Positions 26,701 through 31,969 of a stretch of 64,000 nt of DNA are shown one piece after another. The translations under genes were made by a program, and so were the position numbers. Every line of letters begins with the position of its first letter. Within the stretch, counting starts at the first letter, position 1. Where the stretch lies: assembly GCA_024683485.1 (NCBI GenBank), contig JAIKYD010000040.1, forward strand, positions 1-64,000, in the 5' to 3' direction. Origin of the DNA: Saccharofermentans sp. (lineage in GTDB: Bacteria; Bacillota; Clostridia; Saccharofermentanales; Saccharofermentanaceae). Below the pieces are notes generated by a model that was given only the letters and a program-made list of their open reading frames with translations, had not been told where the DNA came from and searched no databases.

Positions 26701-28488
26701 CGGAATATGTGAAGTATCGAAATAAAAAGTGTCATTCTCATAGTCGTATGCTGCACAACATATATAATGAGTAATAACATACATTGCTTTACGCATTTCA
26801 GTCTCATTATATTTATTTTTTATGGCACCGTCAGTGTCATGCTCTTTCCACCAGTTAACACCATATTCGTATAATGCTCCGGTTGGCCCGAAAGCACAGG
26901 CAGCCTGGGTACATTGTGCCCACGCAAGACTGCCTCCGACATATGCCTCATCGGGATCAGTATTGTCCTGCCAGTCGTACATGCTGTATGCATATCCCGA
27001 TGGAGCTTCCTTTGTCGTCTCCACGCAATACAATATATTGTTGTTCCAGTCTGCAGAATCAGAGCTTGAGAAAACACCTGCATATTTATCCGGACCTGAA
27101 CTGAACAGATCTGTCTGACCGTAAGCATCAGGCTCATATATAGTGATCGTATTTCCGGGAGAAGAATTGCCGTCCGTCACAAAGACGATCCCGTCATCTT
27201 CTGCCCTTACTGCCAGATAATACTGACTTTCTGTATATTCCACAGATGACGATTCAGGTTCAGACGGAGATATTGCAAGCTCAGCCTGCCTGCCGTCAAC
27301 GATCATGCCGAGGGTCTTTGCCGCAGCCACGGAAGTGGAATCAGCAGACACATAATAATCAACCGCATCACCGTAGTTGGAATCAGATCTCAAAGTAAGA
27401 TCACCGTTAAGCGCGCCAGCGGTAATAACGCTGCTGATACCTGCCGGAAGATACTTTGATGCATCCGCCCCATTATTTCCTGCCGATGCAACTATTGCCG
27501 CCTTTGTATTTTCGATAAGGGATATGAATGCATCATACCTGCCGGTATTTCTGATTGAAATAGCCATAAGGATATAATCAACGCCCATATCTTCAGCCAT
27601 CTGGACAGCTGCATAAACATCGGATATATTGCCCCTGCCATCATCACCGATTGCCTTAATCGAGATAATATAGGCATTATCTGTTTCATCCAGGATATAA
27701 CTGCACATTGATGTGCCGTGACCATTATTGTCGGTCACATCATCTCCTATAACAGAGTATGCTTCATTTGCGGTATTGGAGCCTGTATCAATTACTGCGA
27801 TCTTTACAGTTGCATCAGGAGCAGGATTCACATCAACCGTTTCAGTAACTGAATCACCACACACGTCCACTATTCCGTCAACTGCATACTCTAAACCTGC
27901 ATCATCTATCTCCATGACAGCTTTAGAACATGTATCACTGTCATCGAAAACAAGGATATAAGTGCCGTCATAATAAACGCCGTCTGTAACTTCGAGAGAA
28001 TTCAGATCTGTATAGGTGTCAACTATGATTCTCTGATAACCTTCCGGAAGCGAGGCAACAAGACTGTAGTACTCACTTGAAGAACCGGCAGTTGTGATCT
28101 TTCCTTCAATCTCACCCGATTCTGAATCATCCATTATTGCATCTGTGTCGTCAGGCTCTTGTGTTGTTTCCATCGTATCTGCCGTTACGGGTGTATCTGA
28201 CTCGTCATACGGCTTTGCAGTTTCAGTCACTTCCGTAAACTCTGCAGCTTCTGCTTTTTCTTCTTCGTCAGTTTCGATGGAATCTGACAGTTCGGATATA
28301 ATAATATCTTCGGGATCAGACAGTATCAGTTCATCCGTATCTTTCTGCTCTTCGTTATTTACTTCTTCTATTGGTGTTTCTTTATCTTCAGAAACAGCGG
28401 TGGCAAATGTGGTCAGTGTTGCCTGCAGCGGACTTAATGTCATTATGAAAGCCACAATTCCCGCAACGATTCGCTTTAATCTTTCCAT
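14704..28488 (-). CDS. Giant sortase-anchored protein: subtilase, thioester-like domain, about 30 Cna-B-type modules, two ester-bond modules
   Basis: I start at ATG 28488 (AAAGGAAA upstream, then a signal peptide MERLKRIVAGIVAFIM...) rather than the track's 28548; this gives about 4,594 residues. An acidic spacer precedes an S8-like domain (about 225-400) with Asp in IAVIDTG, His in NGHGTS, oxyanion Asn in SAGNNG and a candidate Ser in STSVAAAK. A thioester-like domain (about 460-655) has Cys in LYCVE and Gln in CTQAACAF. From about 663 come three module types in rotation. Type B runs LNKxLG...FELWDNT...METTLSVNG...ATNS. Type A runs CGNTYYLKET...VYKIVIG. Type A' runs MPNSDYDF...YYLKETKAGKGF. 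Near the end are SpaA-like modules and two VaFE/T-Q ester-bond domains (about 4286-4550: VVFEELY...DADQTV and VVFEKIY...SEDQTV). RPMTGG, a hydrophobic helix and KRRRYKE then finish it. Lys/Glu/Asn-Asp pairs suggest internal isopeptide bonds. The likely role is a covalent adhesin or stalked surface protease; that role is inference. Confidence 0.87.
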   Translation of the reverse strand: MERLKRIVAGIVAFIMTLSPLQATLTTFATAVSEDKETPIEEVNNEEQKDTDELILSDPEDIIISELSDSIETDEEEKAEAAEFTEVTETAKPYDESDTPVTADTMETTQEPDDTDAIMDDSESGEIEGKITTAGSSSEYYSLVASLPEGYQRIIVDTYTDLNSLEVTDGVYYDGTYILVFDDSDTCSKAVMEIDDAGLEYAVDGIVDVCGDSVTETVDVNPAPDATVKIAVIDTGSNTANEAYSVIGDDVTDNNGHGTSMCSYILDETDNAYIISIKAIGDDGRGNISDVYAAVQMAEDMGVDYILMAISIRNTGRYDAFISLIENTKAAIVASAGNNGADASKYLPAGISSVITAGALNGDLTLRSDSNYGDAVDYYVSADSTSVAAAKTLGMIVDGRQAELAISPSEPESSSVEYTESQYYLAVRAEDDGIVFVTDGNSSPGNTITIYEPDAYGQTDLFSSGPDKYAGVFSSSDSADWNNNILYCVETTKEAPSGYAYSMYDWQDNTDPDEAYVGGSLAWAQCTQAACAFGPTGALYEYGVNWWKEHDTDGAIKNKYNETEMRKAMYVITHYICCAAYDYENDTFYFDTSHIPSSIWDSGLISEYFQYILSVRRGTTELPGVTLSGWWCEYYRCSEFNGDEYSNTFGRYVNNDFFQIVTRGGVTATTAVTVAKNSSTSTDEGYYSTAGAEYSLYSNYSKNNGVFYLEDSDRVATFVIGSDGNATSSYKVSQETPGYTYFYLKETKAPTGYALDNTIYRIWVYSDGRAGADVVPDSGSGTVIVDGATAKIVHVKDSPDRMIISLNKKLGTNYTILRGYSYNFELWDNTAGVKVADGVASTSSNATGATSTPVVWSNVRSGYNSLPDNRLDLIPSHTYQIMETTLSVGEIELEVPSEWTKGTVHGKQCFYYSFTSAAGIVRPFTATNSINVPLTITKTSANKTATDGNSSYSIAGAKYTLATSADLNTGVVGSFTMKADGTSYGNLNVNCGTTYYLKEITAGKGYELDDSVYKIVIAANGKATVSTYSGSRTATVTNGNPIVVHVADKNKTASFELSKKIDPGNSVILAGKTYSFILRDTTLDTWVATGSATVPAGADGSTTVPVEWIKISAAHVEKLSGTNLGLIFGHDYEIRETSITAGGRDLKVPSGWKQGTDYFYKTFTANADHSYKFDVTNDVVSADFSLTKKLGENYQLLAGKTYVFEFWDNTSGIKVADGKAAVPASATSASATSVLWSSVDTVNGYYPAGNNRLSIIPGHSYQIMETTMSVNSREIETPSGWTKGTAHGKSCFFRTFTANSGQTYSFQVTNSTTVPLSLMKQSSDPDKTNGNSSYSLEEARYVLSKDASFSDSVNVGSFTVKADGTSNRSLNVVCGNTYYLKETSAGTGYLIDTSVYKIVIGTDGKAIVSTYSGSGKVSVTQGNPILVNVKDKPKTTKLSVVKSSSDVSASGSMPNSDYDFTGTTYELYKNADLTGKAATFVMNSDGKTDTTFETAYGKTYYLKETKAGKGFDLDEKTYTVKVSSTGSISVSSGATADNSGTVKLVKVTDSPQTAGFGLSKQLGTNAPLLAGQSYSFEIWDNTRGVKVADGNATVPSTANSSRSTPVVWSNIAEGYVKLSGNQLRIIPGHTYQVMETTLSVNGRILDTPEGWTKGTAHGKTCFYRTFTASAGQTHAFSATNSLEIPLTITKASANTSITAGNNSYSFEGAKYILAKDDSFSDENTAGTFSLGSDGTADNTVNVVCGSAYYLKETAAGKGYLLDASVYKIVIGSDGTATVSTKSGSGKATVTQGNPILINVKDQPETTKITLAKSSSDLSASGNMPNSDYDFAGTTYELYKSADGTGKIATFVMKSDGKTDTAYETAYGKTYYLKETKAGKGFDLDSKTYTVKVSSTGIISVNNGASVDNGGAVRIVKVTDVPQTAEFSLNKQLGSNYQLLAGKAYVFELWDNTGNVKVADGKATVPANASDKTTSPVVWTNMASGYASLSNNRLRIIPGHTYQVMETTLSADGRSLNTPSDWTKGTAHGKTCFYRTFTASAGKTYSYTVVNSTSVKISLTKSSSDTGISDNNSSYDLAGTKYVLAKDASFSEANKLGTFSVKSDGSADKTLNVVCGNTYYLKETATGTGYAKDTSVYKIVIGNDGNAAVSTASGSGKASVTQGNPIIVRVKDKPETVKISIFKSSSDTSASGIMPNSDYDFAGTTYELYANSNGTGKVASFVMKSDGKTSDCFETAYGKTYYLKETKAGKGFDLDSKTYTVKVSSTGIISVNNGAVADNSGSLKLVKVKDVPQTAEFSLNKQLGTNASLLAGKTYSFELWDNTRGIKAASGTASVPADATNTTLTPVVWSDIASGYATLSGGLLRIIPGHTYQVMETTLSVNGRVLETPAEWTRGTVHGKLCFYRTFTANAGKTYAFSATNSTSVLLSIKKQSADAKITNGNSSYDMAGAKYVLAGDPSFTESNTVGTFTLKSDGSADKTLNVICGKTYYLKETVSGKGYLLDESVYKIVIGNDGNAVVSTESGSVKATVTQGNPVMINVKDKPETTRISLIKNSSDVSVSGTMPNSDYDFEGTTYELYTGSNGTGKAASFVMKSDGRTDTSFETAYGRTYYLKETKAGKGFDLDNKLYTITVGSDGKISVNNGADVDNSGTVKFVKVNDVPQTAKFSLNKKLGTNYQLLAGKVYVFELWDNTEKVKVADGKATVPSGTTDTVLTPVVWSDIAGGYALLSDNQLRIIPGHIYQVMETTLSVNGRVLETPADWTKGVAHGKTCFNKIFTAEAGKTYSFTAVNSTTVKLSIAKSSTNASLSDNNGSYSFEGAVYVLAKDNSFREEYTVGSITLRSDGTADKSLNVVCGNTYFLKETIAATGFKMDKSIYKIEIGPDGNALVSTDSGSGKAEITQGKPVIVNVKDQPKTARISIAKSSSDRSVSGNMPNSDYDLTGCTYELYTNADGTGKVAAFVLNSDGKTDFSYETAYGRTYYLKETKPGKGFDMDPEIYTVKVSSTGTISVNNGAAVDNGGVVKLVMVSDVPQISRFSLNKKLGTNASLLAGKTYSFELWDNTANVKVAEGKSVVSASADPKTMTTVIWSDIADGYAALGENCLRIIPGHRYQIMETTLSVNGRILETPSGWTKGTVHGKNSFYLTFTADAGQTHSFTATNSTVVKLSITKVSDNKSISDNNSSYNLAGAEYSLSADSGFSNVLGIFTVNSVGTADKSVNVVCGNTFYLKETHAATGFNLDKTVYRIDISPDGNASVSSQSGSGKATVTQGNPIRVNVKDQPKTTKISIAKESSDPSVSRIMPNNDYDIAGAVYELYTKPDGTGKVAEFVMNSEGKTGTSYETAYGKTYYLKETKAGKGFELDTKVYMVKVSSSGNISVNEGAQADNSGTVKIVKVTDAPKTAGFSLNKQLGINASLLAGKTYSFELWDNTADIKVADGKAKVPSAATSKTLTPVVWSNIATENGYALLDGNVLRIIPGHTYQILETTLSVNGRILKTPKNWTKGSVHGKTCFYNTFTADEGQMYSFTATNSTSVKLSLTKVSSNPDYSSGNKAYNLAGAEYVLAKEALFQEGNIAGTFTIKSDGTADKTLEVVCGNTYYLKETVAATGFLQDRSVYKIEVGADGNAAVSTYSGSGKASVTQGNPVIVNVTEVPRTSVVSLAKESANAKVTDNNSCYSLSGTVYGLYETPENAKADSCRLRTFTISDEGGSSDAFTSAYNRSYYLKEITAGKGYKLDENIYTVNVSSKGVVTASCSAGEVTVTKNGNTSYIRLSNQPQMASFRLNKKLGANYQLLSGYDYIFELWDKTSDIKVAEGKASVPGDTDSGVSCKVIWSDIASGYSSLPGNKIEIVPGHSYQIRETTQDVNGIKLDVPDGWTQGDGYFYRDFKAGTNKSYSFTAVNETSVRMSVKKASTNTAIVSANACYSLEGTTYGLYRKSNDELIHTFVLDQNGNMAPYSLSDDDGTDLYISEIKAGRGYKIDPAKHTVVLNKATDNLVTIKVKDEPVSGDISWTVVKRDMAGWNAVTGKTMSGAEFTVEYFDRTDIRTEEDLPKLNASESKVSVSLTTSQLSSETDGALQIDINSLAAADTSGYFNSFISLGALPLGTYRVTEKTAPEGYLAADQDKPVVFYIFDNDGTASEGCIYDKKIYKAVSSSEIVMKEPARVGFFAPSKLAADCERLITGLHSLDGTQYGIYYKENDLHVCTVTFNSDGEISNVEYSSGIRPSKEWKSGDKSIELAEGDYYAKELSSGKWFFVDGAEHEFSITANELTEMDMEDQPKVPEISTMARDADSGTHYLTYSEKVTVIDTVSYKGLVPDCEYTLTGTLYNAENGEVYKDSEGKTYTASVKFKPSDTGAEVMNGVASGTVDVTFADVAVPFEKTAIVVFEELYEDSESIIIAAHSDIADADQTVRRPSVSTSAEINNAKEIWLESTEERVITIVDTIVYSGLEPGSKYRAEATVCKRDGSEICVAGQPVISVMEFMPEASDGEIAVEISFTTEGLEEGDRIVVFEKIYDVATEDEIREGVQTKDILIASHEDLNSEDQTVTLHYRPMTGGIIPSYSVAGYVITVSAVVLGMAWFTVTNKRRRYKE
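17156..24945 (-). repeat. Seven tandem units of about 1.11 kb inside the giant gene
   Basis: The conserved 'LLAGKxYxFELWDNT' block recurs at roughly 18.22, 19.32, 20.43, 21.54, 22.65, 23.76 and 24.87 kb, a steady spacing of 1,104-1,116 bases (about 370 residues). Each unit contains one B, one A and one A' module. Units are diverged at the DNA level but keep length and reading frame. More degenerate units flank the array on both sides. Confidence 0.88.
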
Positions 28489-28628
28489 ATCGGTTTCCTT
28501 TCCATTAATAAACGCCGACCATTTGTTACTTCCATTTAGGAAGAACAACCCTTGATCCGCGCTCTATTAATTAATTTTTCGGCTAATAATGTCCGGGCAA
28601 CAATCTCCTCAGTTGACCGTGAATTCTT

Positions 28629-29591
28629 TCATGAAACTTCCTGCTCAGTTTCAGTCATCATATTGAGTGAACCATCAACAATACTGTATTTGTAGATGTT
28701 GTCCGAGAGCCTTTCTGATTCTCTGACGTGTTCCAGGTTGCTTTCTCTTACTATGGCCTTAAGTCTGGAACTTTCTTTGAAAGCATCTGTTGAGACTACG
28801 ATAAGATCATGTATTGAAGACGGAAGAATATAACAATCCGTTCCGATATTCTTTACGACTTCTCCCAAAACATCCGAATAAAGAAGAGCATTCGCACCGA
28901 AGAATTCATACTCATTGCTGATAACATATACGCGTTCTTTTGCAGGTATCTTCTCTATATCCGGAAAAGACTCCATAACATCATTGTCATCCGCACCCCA
29001 CTTACGCATGAGACGCCCCATGGTTTCCTCTATACGTTCGCTCTTAAAAGGAAAAAGCTTCTTTGTATTCTTCATCGCGAGACTGTAAAGAAGCTTTTCA
29101 GGAATATCATCTACGCTTGCTACATCGTGCGTTATCAGGAATCCGGAAACACCTGTCTCGTCTATCCTGACTATGACACGGTAAACAACCGAAAGATCCA
29201 TAAATTCCCTGTGAGGACATAAATCGATCATCTCCCTGTTTTCTTTGGTATTAACGACCTGGAATATGATCCTGTCCTTCATTGATGCAAGATCGAGTTT
29301 TAGGATATCCTCAGGAAGATACTTCAGTGATTCTTCAAGATATATTGCCTGATCAGACATAACCTTCTCAAACGAGTCACAGTTCCTGTACTGTTCGTAC
29401 ATCCGTTCCATATAGAAAGTCGGACTGCAGAAAGTACCCTTGGCACATTTAGGTTTCATTACTATGCCCGTAAGGCAGCCGTTAACCTTTGGAACCCTCC
29501 TGAGTTCGAGTTCACAGTCCGAATACCTCTCCGGCATGTAATCAAGAAATTCCTTCATTACTCTTTTCTTAAAATTCTCGTAACTCAACAT
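28629..29591 (-). CDS. DUF5688-like protein of unknown function
   Basis: Starting at ATG 29591 (GGAGG nine bases upstream) the protein has 320 residues; the longer track ORF would translate a terminator hairpin. The C-terminal half carries the pattern I associate with DUF5688, common in gut Clostridia: YVISNEYEFFGANALLYSDVL, then CYILPSSIHDLIVVS, and a final SDNIYKYSI. The N-terminal part starts MLSYENFKKRVMKEF and contains a long helical stretch. No signal peptide, membrane segment or catalytic motif was recognised. It lies between thiN and the giant surface gene, directly behind a terminator, with no obvious promoter of its own. Confidence 0.7.
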   Translation of the reverse strand: MLSYENFKKRVMKEFLDYMPERYSDCELELRRVPKVNGCLTGIVMKPKCAKGTFCSPTFYMERMYEQYRNCDSFEKVMSDQAIYLEESLKYLPEDILKLDLASMKDRIIFQVVNTKENREMIDLCPHREFMDLSVVYRVIVRIDETGVSGFLITHDVASVDDIPEKLLYSLAMKNTKKLFPFKSERIEETMGRLMRKWGADDNDVMESFPDIEKIPAKERVYVISNEYEFFGANALLYSDVLGEVVKNIGTDCYILPSSIHDLIVVSTDAFKESSRLKAIVRESNLEHVRESERLSDNIYKYSIVDGSLNMMTETEQEVS

Positions 29592-29623
29592 TTTCTTAAA
29601 CCTCCGTAAATATTTTTTTGCAA

Positions 29624-29650
29624 CAAAAAACGCACCCCGAAGGATGCGTT
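29624..29650 (-). terminator. Rho-independent terminator at the end of the def-thiN operon
   Basis: The arms AACGCA and TGCGTT with inner CC/GG pairing and a TTCG loop are followed on the minus strand by TTTTTTG. It lies about 75 bases past the thiN stop and 33 bases before the DUF5688-like start codon. Confidence 0.8.
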
Positions 29651-29722
29651 CATTTATTTGCACTATAAGTTTATTCGCTTTTAGAGTCTCATTCAATAGC
29701 CCAAAGTCTCAATTTTGGCACC

Positions 29723-30391
29723 CTAATTTGCAAATGTTGCGGTCACCAAAAGCAGTCCGGCCTTGATAGATATGGCGATTCTGCCATTTTTGTCTATTGG
29801 ATGGTTCGAGAATGAGAAAGTCGGTCCAGCAGGTAATTCAGCATCTTCAAGAGGATAATATAATCCACTTGTCGTAACACCTTTAACGGGCTGCGCAAAA
29901 TCCCATGGAACGAGTGATACCGAGACGGGTCCATCAATATTGCTCACGTCGAACTCAACAGAATCCTCACCTGAAAGAGGATAGCAATAAGTCCTGCCGT
30001 CAGAGACCGTGATCTTACGGCCTTCTTCTCGAAGTTTCAAAGAAAGCTGAAGATTGGCAATGACATGATCGAGCCTTCCGGAACAAGGGGCAACAAGAAA
30101 GATTTCATCATCAAATGTCTTGCTTAATGCTATCTCCGTATCAGTCCAGTCTTTCTCGACCGGATACTTCTCAATATAAACGTTATGGGAATTGATGAAT
30201 TCCAAGCCTTCCGCGGTTATGGAATCCATATCTCCGACAACAAGATCAGGAATAATACCGTGATGCGCAAGGAAATCACAGCCGCCGTCGCAGCCGATTA
30301 TAACCGTATCTTCAGTTTGATCAGAAAGCCGCCTGATAAGGTCCGCCGCTTCAGAAGGCAACGGTCCGCCGGTTACGATAATGTACAGCAT
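29723..30391 (-). CDS. thiN: Thiamine diphosphokinase
   Basis: This 222-residue enzyme makes thiamine diphosphate from thiamine and ATP. The family's motifs are in order: IGCDGGCDFL, VVGDMDSI (Asp-rich metal site), KDWTDTEIAL and SGRLDHVIANL. It is the last gene of the def-to-thiN operon and its start overlaps the rpe coding end by 19 bases. The pairing with rpe and rsgA is conserved in Bacillota. Confidence 0.93.
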   Translation of the reverse strand: MLYIIVTGGPLPSEAADLIRRLSDQTEDTVIIGCDGGCDFLAHHGIIPDLVVGDMDSITAEGLEFINSHNVYIEKYPVEKDWTDTEIALSKTFDDEIFLVAPCSGRLDHVIANLQLSLKLREEGRKITVSDGRTYCYPLSGEDSVEFDVSNIDGPVSVSLVPWDFAQPVKGVTTSGLYYPLEDAELPAGPTFSFSNHPIDKNGRIAISIKAGLLLVTATFAN

Positions 30392-31035
30392 CTTTTCAGT
30401 TCATCTACTGCTGCTGCGGGATCATCAGCATGGAACACGCTGCTTCCGGCAACAAAGAGCCTTGCTCCCGCTTCATATATCTTCTTTATATTCTCAGCAC
30501 AAACACCGCCGTCAACCGAGATTACAGTATCAGCGTGTCTGTCATCAATCTCTTTTCTAAGTCTCCTGATCCTCTCATCGGAAGATTCAAGATAACCCTG
30601 ACCGCCGAATCCGGGATATACTGTCATCACCAGGATGATATCAACCTTGCCGATATACGGAAAAACCTTCTCGACCGGGGTATCAGGATGAACGGATATC
30701 CCCGCACTCTTTCCTAATGCCCTGATCTCATCGATAAGTGCATCAGGATCTTCAGAACACTCAACATGGAATGTGATATTGTCTGAACCGGCATCCGCAA
30801 ACGCTTTGATATACTGTTCAGGATTTGTGATCATGAGGTGAGTAAAAAACTTCATGTCTGTATATTTCCTGATAGACTGAATAACAGGGATACCGAACGA
30901 GATATTGTTTACATAATGACCGTCCATAACGTCAATATGAAGATAATCCGCATTGTTCTCCACAGCCTTTATGTCTCTCATAAGATAGCCGAAATCAGCG
31001 GCAAGAATAGAAGGTGCTATCCCGATATCTTTCAT
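30373..31035 (-). CDS. rpe: Ribulose-phosphate 3-epimerase
   Basis: The 220-residue TIM-barrel enzyme interconverts ribulose 5-phosphate and xylulose 5-phosphate in the pentose phosphate pathway. Seen are IAPSILAADF, the metal-binding HIDVMDGHYVNN, VMTVYPGFGGQ (phosphate loop) and SVDGGV. The start overlaps the rsgA stop by four bases (ATGA), implying coupled translation. Confidence 0.96.
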   Translation of the reverse strand: MKDIGIAPSILAADFGYLMRDIKAVENNADYLHIDVMDGHYVNNISFGIPVIQSIRKYTDMKFFTHLMITNPEQYIKAFADAGSDNITFHVECSEDPDALIDEIRALGKSAGISVHPDTPVEKVFPYIGKVDIILVMTVYPGFGGQGYLESSDERIRRLRKEIDDRHADTVISVDGGVCAENIKKIYEAGARLFVAGSSVFHADDPAAAVDELKRCCTLS

Positions 31036-31958
31036 AGCTTTCTCCTGTGCTTATAGTTATTCCTGTTATCGTAAAGTTCTGTATAAAAGCCCGTATATCT
31101 CTCATACCGTCCCTGGTCGATAATTCCTTCTTCCAAAGCTTTCCTTACGACACAGCCGTCTTCTTTCCGGTGTGAGCAATCGTCAAACCTGCAGCCGGTC
31201 GCAATAGCCGTGATCTCAGGAAATCCTGAAAGGACATCCCTGTAATCAACGCCCTGGTCCTCCAGTGACAACGAGGTAAATCCCGGAGTGTCGCAGATAA
31301 AACCGTCAAAGAACTCATGAAGCTCCACATGTCTAGTGGTATGTCTTCCGCGCTTTATCTTCGCACTGACTTCTCCCGTTTCCATCAGATCGAATCCCAG
31401 AAGCGAATTACAGAGGGTACTCTTACCAACACCCGAAGGTCCGGCAAAAGCGGCAATTCCATCACCTATTATATCCTTTAGATCACTTTTGGTAAGTGGC
31501 TTTTGAGGTGAAGATACAAGCACATAATAACCGGCCTTGGTGTAAACTGAACAAAGCATCTCCGAATCATCTCTGTTAAGATCGCTCTTTGTAAAGATGA
31601 TAACAGGTCTTATATTTCTCAAAGAACAGACAAGCAGCATCTTATCGAGCAATGTAAGATCCGGAGCAGGCTCCGTAACCGAAAATGTCAGAAGCATTAT
31701 AGACAGATTCGCAACAGGCGGTCTCTCTATAAAACTTAGCCGTTCCCCGATCTCAGTTATGACATACTCGACATCCGGATCACCGGATGGCATTATCGAG
31801 ACCCTGTCACCTATGGCAGGTTTTATCCCTGTATGTCTCAGGATACCTCTCGCGGCACATTGGGCATATTTATACTCACCGCAGTCCCTGAACCAGACGG
31901 TATATATACCGCCCACACCTTTTGTTATAACACCCTGGAAAGAATCAGATTCTGCCAT
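31032..31958 (-). CDS. rsgA: Ribosome small subunit biogenesis GTPase
   Basis: The 308-residue circularly permuted GTPase has an N-terminal OB fold and G motifs in permuted order. These are FTKSDL (G4, usually N-K-x-D), AGPSGVGKSTLCNSLLG (G1) and DTPGFTSL (G3). A C-terminal zinc motif CRFDDCSHRKEDGC follows. RsgA checks late 30S maturation. The gene follows the PASTA kinase by 11 bases, the standard order in Clostridia. Confidence 0.95.
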   Translation of the reverse strand: MAESDSFQGVITKGVGGIYTVWFRDCGEYKYAQCAARGILRHTGIKPAIGDRVSIMPSGDPDVEYVITEIGERLSFIERPPVANLSIMLLTFSVTEPAPDLTLLDKMLLVCSLRNIRPVIIFTKSDLNRDDSEMLCSVYTKAGYYVLVSSPQKPLTKSDLKDIIGDGIAAFAGPSGVGKSTLCNSLLGFDLMETGEVSAKIKRGRHTTRHVELHEFFDGFICDTPGFTSLSLEDQGVDYRDVLSGFPEITAIATGCRFDDCSHRKEDGCVVRKALEEGIIDQGRYERYTGFYTELYDNRNNYKHRRKL

Positions 31959-31969
31959 TTATTGCCAGC

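Noticed and set aside
28094-28555. Serine-rich plus-strand ORF of 153 residues
   Set aside because: It mirrors the acidic Asp/Glu-rich leader of the giant protein.
28489-28628. Cyclic-di-GMP or other riboswitch upstream of the giant gene
   Set aside because: No conserved GEMM or similar core was found in the 140-base leader.
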